A stretch of DNA of 64,000 bases, from positions 1 through 64,000 of the forward strand of contig JADGDU010000001.1 in the NCBI GenBank assembly GCA_016744705.1, in the 5' to 3' direction. Below the pieces are notes generated by a model. The model was not told where the DNA came from. It did no database searches and was given only the letters and a program-made list of their open reading frames with translations. The translations under genes and the position numbers were made by a program. This document shows, in pieces, positions 20,614-28,856 of this stretch. This DNA comes from Candidatus Krumholzibacteriia bacterium. Its GTDB lineage: Bacteria > Krumholzibacteriota > Krumholzibacteriia > LZORAL124-64-63. How positions within the stretch are numbered: the first letter of the stretch is position 1; the number at the start of each line of letters is the position of its first letter.

Positions 20614-21618
20614 TCATGTTTTTTGGGCCAAAACCACCATGTGGGACGAAAGCTTGTGGGCCACCAAAAAATCCTGAAGAGGCCCGGCCAGATCGTCGTA
20701 ACGCTCCAGCAGAACTTCGGCCAAAAAAGGTTGCGCACTCACATCCCAATCGCCTGCAAGGGCTTTCTTTCGGAGTAATTCTACGTCCAGTTTTCCCGGG
20801 GTGCTCACATCCAGCATCTTAAATCCAGCCCGCTCCAAGAGCAGGGCCACCGAATGCGGGTTGAACATATTGATGTGTTCGCCTCCCACGCTGGATGAGA
20901 GTTCACCCAGAGTCATGGTGTCGAAGCCCAGCATGTTAGGGCAACTCAGCAGTATCACTCCACCCGGATTCAGAACATTGAAGCAGGATTGCAGAACTTC
21001 CAGCGGATCAAAGAGGTGTTCCAGAGTTTCAAAACTCACCACCACGTCGGCCTGTATTCCCGTCAGAGAGGCTTCCTCCACGGGGCACTCGAGAACTTCA
21101 AGACCTCGCTCGCGGCATTTGCCGGCCAGAGTTGGCGTCAGCTCCAGGGCGATGACACGCTCGAAAATATCCAGCGCCTTTATCTCCTGTCCAAAAGTAC
21201 CAAAGCCCGCACCAATTTCCAGCAAGGTGCCGCAAGAAACCTGATGACGTTTCACAATCTCAGAAACCATTTCAGCCCGTGGACCAAAAATGCTTTTTCG
21301 ACGGGCTGCTTCCGAAGCGGGAAAAACATGCTCGTACCAGAATGCGTAATTTTTGGATTGTTTATAGTATTCGCCCAGCAAAGAGGCTTCCGGCCTGGGT
21401 GAAGCGTAGACGGTTCGGCACTTGGGACACGCCAGATAAGGAGTTTCAAACTTTTCAAATTGGTGAAGGCCTTCATCGGCGCCGCAGGCTGGACAACAGA
21501 CAGAAACAAAACGGTCTTTGCGATCCAGCAGATACTGTTTGTCCTGCCTCGCAAGTTCGCTGATACGGTGTTGGTATTCATCCGGTCTGATGTCGTTTTC
21601 TTTCATGACTCCTGCCAT
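20614..21618 (-). CDS. SAM-dependent methyltransferase with N-terminal zinc ribbon
   Basis: Class I methyltransferase, up to 334 residues. Residues 40-75 hold two Cys pairs (CCPAC and LACPKC), a zinc ribbon seen in sugar or surface-glycan methyltransferases. The SAM site is LLEIGAGFGTFGQEI (about 130-145), with VVSFETLEHLFDPLEVL as motif II and GGVILLSCPNM after it. No Methyltransf_14-type C-terminal domain is visible. The start is uncertain: ATG 21618 lacks a ribosome site, and ATG 21606 has AGGAG only two bases away. It is first of a set with two similar enzymes, a radical SAM protein and a MptE-like protein. The adenylate kinase gene converges on it 8 bases away. Confidence 0.85.
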   Translation of the reverse strand: MAGVMKENDIRPDEYQHRISELARQDKQYLLDRKDRFVSVCCPACGADEGLHQFEKFETPYLACPKCRTVYASPRPEASLLGEYYKQSKNYAFWYEHVFPASEAARRKSIFGPRAEMVSEIVKRHQVSCGTLLEIGAGFGTFGQEIKALDIFERVIALELTPTLAGKCRERGLEVLECPVEEASLTGIQADVVVSFETLEHLFDPLEVLQSCFNVLNPGGVILLSCPNMLGFDTMTLGELSSSVGGEHINMFNPHSVALLLERAGFKMLDVSTPGKLDVELLRKKALAGDWDVSAQPFLAEVLLERYDDLAGPLQDFLVAHKLSSHMVVLAQKT

Positions 21619-21630
21619 CTGTCTTTGGAG

Positions 21631-22623
21631 TTAGGATTCTTTTGAGCTTTTTTTTCTAACGATAAAAAACGTGGAATTACCACCCAGATTAAACAGGTAT
21701 ATGAGTGCATTCAGGGGAAGGTACACAAGATACCTCTTCCCTAGTGTGATCATCCGGCGAATAAATCCCGCCATGGAATCACCAAGGTGTCCCCTCACAC
21801 GAAGGCTTTCAATTTTTGATCTGAGGCCCCACTGAATCAGGGGAGCAGCTGTTTTCAAAGTCGTCCCCAGGAAAACAACCTCAAAACCATTTCGCTCAAA
21901 ACAGGCACGCAAACCTTTTTCTGAAAAGAAATTCAAATGTTCCGGTGGACAAATCATGTACCACTTCAGCCCTCTCATTCGCGCATAAATTCCGCTATAG
22001 TTGGGTACAGTCCCAGCAAAAACCCCATCTGAATCCAAGGCCGAACGCACACTCTTAATACCGTCTTCAAAATCTTCGATATGCTCCAACACCTGCCACA
22101 TGGTGACCAACTGCAGGTCCGATTTAGCATCCAGTGCCGACTGAAAGTCCTCACATGTAAGATTTAGGCCAAGCGTTTCAACTCCCAGAGCCACAGAACT
22201 CTCATCTAAGTCGATGCCCGATGATATCAACCCCAAGGAATTTCCAGCAACTACACTGAACCCGTGCCCACAACCAACATCCAAATACTTATAATTCTTC
22301 TTTCTACCTGTTTTATTTAAAATAATGGACAAAAATTCAACGCCATCCTCGATGACTGCTTGATTCGAGCGAATAATGGATTCACGGTCACCCAAATCAA
22401 CAATATTCGTTTTGCACAAACCAAAATATTCAGCATAGAAAGCTGATAGTTCCTTGGACGAAGGCCTGGGATACACGAAACCGGAACCGCACAAAAAGCA
22501 TTTTAGTAACTCATAAACTCGCCCGTCCTGTCCTGCAATTTCCCCAACGGAAGGGCAGCCTGCACCAGACTGGCAGGCCAAACAAAGCGTTACATTTTCA
22601 GTTTTCACCGGAACACTATCCAT
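21631..22623 (-). CDS. SAM-dependent methyltransferase with N-terminal zinc ribbon
   Basis: A second enzyme of the same build, 330 residues from ATG 22623 (AGGGG upstream). The Cys pairs CLACQSG and KCFLC sit in the first 40 residues. The SAM site is YLDVGCGHGFSVVAGN, followed by VTMWQVLEHIEDFEDGI and VFAGTVPNYSG. The C-terminus has a hydrophobic stretch (KRYLVYLPLNALIYLFNLGG), so it may touch the membrane. It lies 12 bases upstream of the previous methyltransferase on the same strand, a likely two-gene operon. A sugar-methylation role is inferred from context and family. Confidence 0.82.
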   Translation of the reverse strand: MDSVPVKTENVTLCLACQSGAGCPSVGEIAGQDGRVYELLKCFLCGSGFVYPRPSSKELSAFYAEYFGLCKTNIVDLGDRESIIRSNQAVIEDGVEFLSIILNKTGRKKNYKYLDVGCGHGFSVVAGNSLGLISSGIDLDESSVALGVETLGLNLTCEDFQSALDAKSDLQLVTMWQVLEHIEDFEDGIKSVRSALDSDGVFAGTVPNYSGIYARMRGLKWYMICPPEHLNFFSEKGLRACFERNGFEVVFLGTTLKTAAPLIQWGLRSKIESLRVRGHLGDSMAGFIRRMITLGKRYLVYLPLNALIYLFNLGGNSTFFIVRKKSSKES

Positions 22624-22774
22624 GAATATCAATCCCCTAGATAAACTCGTGATGCTCACTTTAGGCCGTTCCAGCAAAGACATCAAGCCTATTGGTTCTG
22701 GATAGGTGCCGAACACTCTGTTAAAGTACCGTTCAAACAATCCATCCCTTCCCAACCAAAGTGAGTTTGTACCC

Positions 22775-24640
22775 ATGGGTTCGGCCAACGAAACCTTCAC
22801 TCGCAACCTGGAAAAGCTCAACACTGGCGGAGCCTTGCGTCGGGTTTTGGCATCTCATCAACCCAACGGTGTGCATTGGGAGATCAAACCCGATGGAAAC
22901 CCGATCTTAAGCATCAACGGACATTCCATTTACAAACCCGAAAATGCCATAGCCACCGTCGCTCAGGAAATTAATGCTTTCCTGGAAAATTCGGACCCGG
23001 ATCTGATAGTCTTTTTTGGATTGGGCCTGGGGCTGCATCTTCAGTTTTTGCGGCTGCGAACCCAAAAACCCATCCTGGTTTTCGAACCCAGCCTGGATGT
23101 CCTGGCCGGTGTCCTTCCCGCCATTCCCATGGATTTGGAAAACGTCACATTGCTCACTAACACCGGACAGCTCATTGAGGCCGCCGGGAAAATTTTATCA
23201 AGGACCCAGAACAAACTGGCCGTAGGTGCCATCATCCCTTACCGCGACATCTTCCCGGCGGAGTTTGATAATTTCCGCACAGCCTTGGGGCAAGCCCTTA
23301 AAAACATTGATATCAAACAGTCCACCAGAGCCTTTTTCTCCCAAGACTGGATCACCCATCTGGAAGACAACCTGCCAGTCTTGGTCGGCTCTACTCCTTT
23401 GCACGCCATGAGCGATCTCTTCCAGGGGAAACCGGGCATCCTTGTGGGTGCCGGGCCATCGTTGGACACAAATATCGAGGATTTGAAGAAAGCCAAGGGC
23501 AAGGCCCTGATCTGCGTCGTTCATACCGCCGTGATGCCCCTGGCCAAAGCAGGGATCATCCCAGACATCGTGGTACTTATCGAGAGCCAGCATCTGGAAC
23601 ATTATTTTCAGAGTGTGGAAAACTTAGACCAGATGATTCTGGCACCGGCCCCTCACACTCACCCCGAACATTTGCAGATGGGGTTCAAAGGACTATTGAC
23701 CATCTCTGTGGGCGGCCATGCGGTTTCTGATTGGTTTAAACAGGCCTATGGCATCGCGCCACTGGAATCGGGCGGCAGTGTGGCCTGCACGACCCTGTCC
23801 ATTTTACACAGTCTGGGCTGCGACCCCATCATCCAGGTGGGCATGGACACCGCCTTCACCAACAACCGGACTCACGCAGGAGAAGCGGAGACCGGATGTT
23901 GTCAGGTTAAAAAGGATCCCGACGCAAACACCATGTCCTTTACCTACCTTGATAAAAGAACAGAAGATGGGCAGTGGGACGCCCAAATGGTGACCGCTTG
24001 GGGCGGCCAGCAGCAGGTCATGACAAGAATGCTTTTCAGTTCGTTCAGAAATTGGTTTGAGTCGGCAAACCAGACCTGGGCTTCTGATCGCACATTGATC
24101 AATGCCACCGAAGGCGGGGCCCGGTTTGAAGGTTTTGTGGAAATGCGGCTAGCCGACGCCCTCCAAAAATACGCTAATGAAACCTTCCCCGTTACTCATT
24201 TATTGGAACAAGGGCTGGCCTCCAATATCTTGTTGGACCCCAAGCTTCTGGGCAAAGAAATTCGCCAGGAAATCGAAACCGTTGCCCAAGCTTCTGCCAT
24301 TGCCAGTAAGGCCGAAACTGAAGCCACCAAGGCTTTGAAAAAATTGAAATCAGGAAAATTTGGAACTCTGCAACCAACCCTGGACAGACTGGCGAAAAAG
24401 GAAGTCCTGCTGCAAAAACTGACCCACCAGACCCGCCTCCTGAATATGATTGTAGGGCACGAAGCCACGGCACTTTCAGCCACCCAGCCCGCAGGTCAGG
24501 ATAAAGTCAGTATGACCATTCACTCGGTGGAAAAAAGTCGGGAAATTTCCCGACTCATCATCAAAGCCAGTGATATGATGCAAGGGATTTTCGCTCCTTT
24601 GGTCTCCAGGCTTCTGGAGGGCACCCCTCCACCGGAATGA
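22775..24640 (+). CDS. MptE-like/DUF115 protein (motility accessory factor family)
   Basis: A 621-residue cytoplasmic protein. The N-terminal third has FGLGLGLHLQFL, typical of the family. The central DUF115/MptE-like domain holds GILVGAGPSLDTNIEDL, GIIPDIVVLIES, LESGGSVACTTLSILHSLGCDPII and VGMDTAFTNNRTHA. The C-terminal 150 residues are helical and Lys-rich. In Campylobacter, Helicobacter and Aeromonas such proteins (Maf) transfer nonulosonic acids to flagellin. No flagellin or flagellar gene is in this window, so the acceptor here may be another surface protein. It is divergent from the methyltransferase pair and convergent with the radical SAM gene. The ATG at 22775 is chosen over an in-frame start at 22706 because family similarity begins after it. 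Confidence 0.85.
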   Translation: MGSANETFTRNLEKLNTGGALRRVLASHQPNGVHWEIKPDGNPILSINGHSIYKPENAIATVAQEINAFLENSDPDLIVFFGLGLGLHLQFLRLRTQKPILVFEPSLDVLAGVLPAIPMDLENVTLLTNTGQLIEAAGKILSRTQNKLAVGAIIPYRDIFPAEFDNFRTALGQALKNIDIKQSTRAFFSQDWITHLEDNLPVLVGSTPLHAMSDLFQGKPGILVGAGPSLDTNIEDLKKAKGKALICVVHTAVMPLAKAGIIPDIVVLIESQHLEHYFQSVENLDQMILAPAPHTHPEHLQMGFKGLLTISVGGHAVSDWFKQAYGIAPLESGGSVACTTLSILHSLGCDPIIQVGMDTAFTNNRTHAGEAETGCCQVKKDPDANTMSFTYLDKRTEDGQWDAQMVTAWGGQQQVMTRMLFSSFRNWFESANQTWASDRTLINATEGGARFEGFVEMRLADALQKYANETFPVTHLLEQGLASNILLDPKLLGKEIRQEIETVAQASAIASKAETEATKALKKLKSGKFGTLQPTLDRLAKKEVLLQKLTHQTRLLNMIVGHEATALSATQPAGQDKVSMTIHSVEKSREISRLIIKASDMMQGIFAPLVSRLLEGTPPPE

Positions 24641-24654
24641 TCACACCCTGCCCT

Positions 24655-25548
24655 CTAAAAAGACCAACCCTGCTTGCATTCACGGCAGCTGGGCAACTCA
24701 TCCCAACGCCCTTCTTTATGCAGCTGAAGGACGTTGGCCCGCTTGGCTCCACTGAACATTTCGGCCATGGTATGATCGGTCAGGTTTCCCATACAAAGAT
24801 CTTCTCCCACGCTCTTACAGCAAAGAATGACCCGACCTTTAAAATCAACGGCGCAGTCGCCCCGGGCCAACTGTTTGCAGAAATACCGGCTGCCGGGAGT
24901 ACGGGCCTTATCTGATGGTGTGCGCCGATCTTCGATGCTTCCCACATAGTCCATATAAGTGGCATAGATGATCTGATCAACCCTGTCGGTCCAATAGTCT
25001 TCAAAGTCGGGAATTTCTGCTTCATTGGCCTTTTGCCTGACCAAGCACACCCCCGTGATCACGGGAGAAGAGAGCTCCTTTTTCAGCTCCAGGAACCGAT
25101 TCACGTTGGCCAGCACTTCATCAAATTTGGCGCCTGCCCTGAGAGTTTCGAACGTTTCCCGAGTGGCCCCATCCACTGAGAAGAAAATTTCTGTCAATCC
25201 GCTTTTCAATAGCTGAATGGATTTCTCTTCAGTCAACAGGGTTCCGTTGGTACTCAACTGAGATCTGATGTCGGTTTTTTTCTCATGTAGGTAAGCGAGA
25301 AAGTCGAACAATTCCGGATGCAGAAGAGGCTCGCCTCCACCCTGCAGAGACATAAAAAAGGTCTCTGGATGATCGACCAGTTCGTCCACGATTTTTTGGA
25401 ACAAACCAAAATCCATACGCCCGCGTTCATCCCTGACGCCCTGCCCAGTCATGCAACTGGGACAATGAAGATTGCAGAGGTTGGTGGCTTCCAGAATGAT
25501 GCGGTGAGGAAAATCCGGTGGTGGGGCGATGCTGAATTCTTCACTCAT
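24655..25548 (-). CDS. Radical SAM enzyme with SPASM-type C-terminus
   Basis: A 297-residue radical SAM protein. The cluster motif is CNLHCPSC (CxxxCxxC, near residue 25), followed by LQGGGEPLLHPE and the STNGTLL segment. The C-terminal part has Cys residues for auxiliary clusters: FCKQLARGDCAVDF, VILCCKSVGEDLCMGNL and SCRECKQ. This is a SPASM/twitch arrangement used in peptide or sugar modification. It is not obviously an anSME maturase for the sulfatase at 1-1425. Within the methyltransferase/DUF115 island it probably modifies a nucleotide sugar or glycan. The ribosome site is weak (CCGAGTCGTCC). Confidence 0.85.
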   Translation of the reverse strand: MSEEFSIAPPPDFPHRIILEATNLCNLHCPSCMTGQGVRDERGRMDFGLFQKIVDELVDHPETFFMSLQGGGEPLLHPELFDFLAYLHEKKTDIRSQLSTNGTLLTEEKSIQLLKSGLTEIFFSVDGATRETFETLRAGAKFDEVLANVNRFLELKKELSSPVITGVCLVRQKANEAEIPDFEDYWTDRVDQIIYATYMDYVGSIEDRRTPSDKARTPGSRYFCKQLARGDCAVDFKGRVILCCKSVGEDLCMGNLTDHTMAEMFSGAKRANVLQLHKEGRWDELPSCRECKQGWSF

Positions 25549-25668
25549 GGACGACTCGGTTTCTTTGGGTTCTGATATCTCAGGCTCAACACTAAAGACT
25601 TCCCTAACAATACAGGCAGAGCTGTCTTTTGTCCTGTAAAATGTTGCCTGGGTTTTGATACAGAAACA

Positions 25669-26814
25669 TCACCGGGAATAGAGCTTGATTTGCCGCACAT
25701 TTGGAAATTTAAGATCCAGATAGTCAGCAATTTGCTCCTGGCTTTCAAAAGAGGAAATCACTACGGTATGGTTTCCCCCGGCCAGAATTTGCGGCGATTG
25801 CACCTCAAAGCCATCAAAGTCATTGCCCCAGCGTTCGGCATTGGAATCCACAATCGCCGTTACTGTGAGCCCCTGCAATACTCCTGACCGCATGAGCTGT
25901 GCTGTATGCATGCCCGCACCATAGAGGACCACATCTCCAGTGATTTTGGCGAGAGCCTGAGCCACTCCGTTCTGAAATTGGATTTTCCGGGCAGAAAAAT
26001 CAGCCATAATGTCCCGACCTCGCCTGTGTTCCTCTCCATCTGAGGACGTCTCTCCCTGGCCATCCTTGGCTTTTCTCAGCAAAACGCGAAAAGCGTGCTT
26101 CTGTTCATCTCTTTCCAGATGATCTAAAACAAGTCCCACTTTTTGAGCCGCAAACGCCAATGTTCCGGAAGTAAAGTACACCGTATGTTCCGGGGTAAAG
26201 AAGTCGGCTATGTTCTCCGTTTGTGGGTTTTCCATGTCAGGCACTTCCACAAAAACAAAACCACCTTGGCTGGTGATCGCGCCCGCCAAACGCAGAACTT
26301 CCAGAGGATTTTTGACGTGTTCCAAAACGTGATTCAGAACCACCACATCATACGGCCCACCTATATCGTGCATGGTTTCATCATTGAAAAAGCCCGGTAT
26401 CAGATCGTACCCAAAGGATCTCTTGGCTTCTTCACGGGCGCGGCTTGATGGTTCGATCCCTTCCACGTCAAAACCTGCCCGCGCGGCCAAACTCATAAAC
26501 GTTCCGTTGTGCCCACCAATATCAAAAAGAGTCCCGCCCTTCTGCTGCCAATGGTCCAGGATAAAATCTAACTGGCGTCTGCGGATAGGATCGTCTCCCG
26601 ATTCTCCATACATGAAATACTGATCATAAAATTCATGCAAAGACTGGCTTGTGGGCTGGGGATTTGTGTAGATCAAACCACACCCGGGACAAATAACCTG
26701 GGTTAAAACACAAGGCCGCAGCTCATTTCCAAACAGCACCCCATGATTCTTCTCATAAATGTTTTGGCCGTATGCATTTTCGCAAATGGGGCAGGTGATT
26801 TTTTCGAATTGCAT
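25669..26814 (-). CDS. C-methyltransferase-like protein (zinc-ribbon, SAM and C-terminal domains)
   Basis: A 381-residue protein with three parts. Residues 1-50 hold a zinc ribbon (CPIC, CPGC). Residues 70-260 are a SAM domain (LFDIGGHNGTFMSLA, VVLNHVLEHVKNPLEVL). Residues 280-381 match the C-terminal domain of nucleotide-sugar C-methyltransferases (VVLYGAGMHTAQLM, TAIVDSNAERWG, VVISSFESQEQI). This layout is that of the deoxysugar C-methyltransferase family (NovU/TylCIII type), so methylation of a keto-sugar is likely. ATG 26814 has GAGGA five bases upstream. It is followed on the same strand by the radical SAM gene 120 bases on. Confidence 0.87.
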   Translation of the reverse strand: MQFEKITCPICENAYGQNIYEKNHGVLFGNELRPCVLTQVICPGCGLIYTNPQPTSQSLHEFYDQYFMYGESGDDPIRRRQLDFILDHWQQKGGTLFDIGGHNGTFMSLAARAGFDVEGIEPSSRAREEAKRSFGYDLIPGFFNDETMHDIGGPYDVVVLNHVLEHVKNPLEVLRLAGAITSQGGFVFVEVPDMENPQTENIADFFTPEHTVYFTSGTLAFAAQKVGLVLDHLERDEQKHAFRVLLRKAKDGQGETSSDGEEHRRGRDIMADFSARKIQFQNGVAQALAKITGDVVLYGAGMHTAQLMRSGVLQGLTVTAIVDSNAERWGNDFDGFEVQSPQILAGGNHTVVISSFESQEQIADYLDLKFPNVRQIKLYSR

Positions 26815-26947
26815 GGGCTTCCTCGGATCAAGTGTTTAGGGAAAACCAACACATACGTTTCCCTATGGTCCAGATTATGAACCACGCTAATGCATCATGG
26901 GTGCATTTTCAATCCCATCGCCATGAAACTCACCAAACAGCTCAAAG

Positions 26948-26976
26948 TTGACGCCAAGGTTTTAAAAGGCTAGATT
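26948..26976 (+). promoter_or_regulatory. Sigma70-type promoter upstream of sulP
   Basis: TTGACG (26948-26953, five of six), an exact 17-base spacer, and TAGATT (26971-26976, four of six). Transcription would start near 26983, about 80 bases before the sulP start codon and just upstream of an intrinsic terminator. Confidence 0.55.
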
Positions 26977-27004
26977 GCCCCCACAATTCCAGTGACTGGG
27001 CCAA

Positions 27005-27029
27005 GGACCGCCTCTGCGGTCCCTTTTTT
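27005..27029 (+). terminator. Attenuator-like terminator in the sulP leader
   Basis: GGACCGC (27005-27011) pairs with GCGGTCC (27016-27022) around CTCT, followed by CTTTTTT. It lies between the promoter at 26948 and the sulP start at 27065. A second small hairpin, CCAGT-G-ACTGG (26989-26999), lies just before it. No protein gene precedes it on this strand, so it most simply acts as a transcription attenuator. Confidence 0.7.
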
Positions 27030-27064
27030 ATGGGTTACTGTCAAATTTCATGGGAAACGGATAA

Positions 27065-28678
27065 ATGTTGAACGCAGTTGAAAATTTCAGTAACGGGCTT
27101 TTTAAAAAATTTGGTTTCGCCCGCATCCGCATTGAAGTACTGGCTGGCCTGACTGTGGCTATGGCTCTGGTGCCCGAAGCCATTGCTTTTGCCTTCGTGG
27201 CCGGAGTCACCCCACTCAGTGGTCTCTATGCCGCCTTCATTGTGGGCCTGATCACCGCCATTTTTGGTGGACGTCCCGGCATGATCTCCGGAGCCACCGG
27301 CGCCCTGGCCGTGGTGATGGTTTCTCTCGTGGCCAACCATGGCCCCGAATACCTTTTTGCCACCGTAGTCCTGATGGGCGTGATCCAGATGGTGGCCGGC
27401 ATTCTGCATTTGGGTAAATTCATCCGCCTGGTGCCCTATCCTGTCATGTTGGGCTTCGTCAACGGTTTGGCCATTGTCATCTTCATGGCACAGTTCGAAC
27501 AATTCAAAGTGGCCGATGGAAATGGCGGACACAGCTGGATGGCCCGTCCCGATTTGTTGATGATGTTGGGACTGGCGGCCCTGACCATGGTGGTCATTTG
27601 GGGAACCAGCAAGGTGACCAAGGCGGTGCCTGCGCCCCTGATGGGAATTCTGGTCACTACAGGCGTAGTACTCGGTTTCGGGCTGGATGTGCGCAACGTG
27701 GGCGACATGGCCTCCATCGCCGGTGGCTTGCCCACCTTCAGCGTACCCAACGTGCCGCTCACCTGGGAAAACATGATGATCATCCTTCCCCACGCCTTAA
27801 TCCTGGCAGCCATTGGCTTGATTGAGAGTCTGCTGACTTTGAACCTGGTTTCCGAGATCACCGAAACCCACGGTAAAGCCAGTCAGGAATGCATGGCCCA
27901 GGGCGGAGCCAACATCATCACCGGCTTCTTTGGTGGCATGGGTGGTTGCGCCATGATCGGCCAGAGCATGATCAACGTGGAGTCTGGCGGACGCACCCGG
28001 TTGGCAGGCATTGCCGCTGCGCTCTTCCTCCTAGGCTTTATTCTCTTCGGTTCAAACCTTATTGAAATGATTCCTCTGGCAGCCCTGGTGGGCGTCATGT
28101 TCATGGTGGTCATTGGTACTTTTGCCTGGTCCAGTCTGCGCATCATTCACCGCATTCCCCTTTCGGATGCTTTTGTCCTGGTGCTGGTTTCTGCCGTCAC
28201 TGTGCTCACAGATTTAGCCATCGCCGTGGTGGTGGGAGTGGTGGTTTCCACTCTGGTTTTAGCCTGGAAATCGAGTCAAAATTTGCACACCAGGATCCAG
28301 ATTGGTGACGAAGGTGAAAAGATTTACCTGCTGGATGGCTCCTTGTATTTTGCATCGGTGGAAAGTTTTCACGCCATCTTTTCACCCCGGGAAGATCCCG
28401 ACGAAGTGATCATCGATTTCCTGGGCACACGAGTCTTTGATACCAGCGGCCTCCAGGCCATCGACAGCCTGGCGGAAAAATACAAACGGGTGGGAAAAAA
28501 TCTGCGCTTGCGGCACCTGAGTCCCGATTGCCGAGCTTTGCTTGAAAAAGCCGGCGACCTCATGGAAGTCAACGTTATCGAAGATCCGCAATATGGTGTG
28601 GCCGTGGATTATGGTGCGCGTTTTGACGCTGAGGAGCCTAAAACCGGACCGGGTATTTCGAAGCCTTTAGCAAGATAA
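27065..28678 (+). CDS. SulP-family anion transporter with STAS domain
   Basis: Inner-membrane transporter of the SLC26/SulP family, 537 residues. The SulP signature region VLAGLTVAMALVPEAIAFAF is at 25-44 and about ten to twelve hydrophobic segments follow, including SGATGALAVVMVSLV. The C-terminal STAS domain (about 420-520) has VFDTSGLQAIDSLAEKY. Substrate could be sulfate, bicarbonate or another anion; the sequence does not say. Start ATG 27065. It is preceded by a promoter and an attenuator-like terminator, so its expression is probably set in the leader RNA. It lies just before the cbb3 oxidase genes but on a separate transcript. Confidence 0.92.
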   Translation: MLNAVENFSNGLFKKFGFARIRIEVLAGLTVAMALVPEAIAFAFVAGVTPLSGLYAAFIVGLITAIFGGRPGMISGATGALAVVMVSLVANHGPEYLFATVVLMGVIQMVAGILHLGKFIRLVPYPVMLGFVNGLAIVIFMAQFEQFKVADGNGGHSWMARPDLLMMLGLAALTMVVIWGTSKVTKAVPAPLMGILVTTGVVLGFGLDVRNVGDMASIAGGLPTFSVPNVPLTWENMMIILPHALILAAIGLIESLLTLNLVSEITETHGKASQECMAQGGANIITGFFGGMGGCAMIGQSMINVESGGRTRLAGIAAALFLLGFILFGSNLIEMIPLAALVGVMFMVVIGTFAWSSLRIIHRIPLSDAFVLVLVSAVTVLTDLAIAVVVGVVVSTLVLAWKSSQNLHTRIQIGDEGEKIYLLDGSLYFASVESFHAIFSPREDPDEVIIDFLGTRVFDTSGLQAIDSLAEKYKRVGKNLRLRHLSPDCRALLEKAGDLMEVNVIEDPQYGVAVDYGARFDAEEPKTGPGISKPLAR

Positions 28679-28786
28679 AGAGCCATGGCTATTCTGCGGC
28701 TCGCGGACATGAATGGACCTTATCCATTTCATTGCACCAGAAATTTGACTTCAAGATAATAAAAGTCTAGAATCCAAAGGATATTA

Positions 28787-28817
28787 GCACACCCCCAGGC
28801 CCACCCGCCCGGTGTGC
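28787..28817 (+). terminator. Possible terminator after sulP
   Basis: GCACACC (28787-28793) and GGTGTGC (28811-28817) can pair with a 17-base C-rich loop, followed by CTCTTTG. The long loop and short T run make it weak. Confidence 0.3.
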
Positions 28818-28856
28818 CTCTTTGCGTGAAGCACCGATGTATAAAGCCCGCGAAAG

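Noticed and set aside
24655-25548. Radical SAM enzyme as the sulfatase maturase (anSME)
   Set aside because: The context is glycan methyltransferases 23 kb away from the sulfatase and the C-terminal Cys pattern does not clearly match anSME. Not excluded, but unsupported.
26923-26973. A 16-codon open frame (MKLTKQLKVDAKVLKG) upstream of sulP
   Set aside because: It overlaps the predicted -35 and -10 boxes and ends before the likely transcription start, so it cannot be a leader peptide of that transcript. No ribosome site.
28741-28770. FNR-like box TTGACTTCAAGATAA before ccoI
   Set aside because: The second half does not match ATCAA and symmetry is poor.
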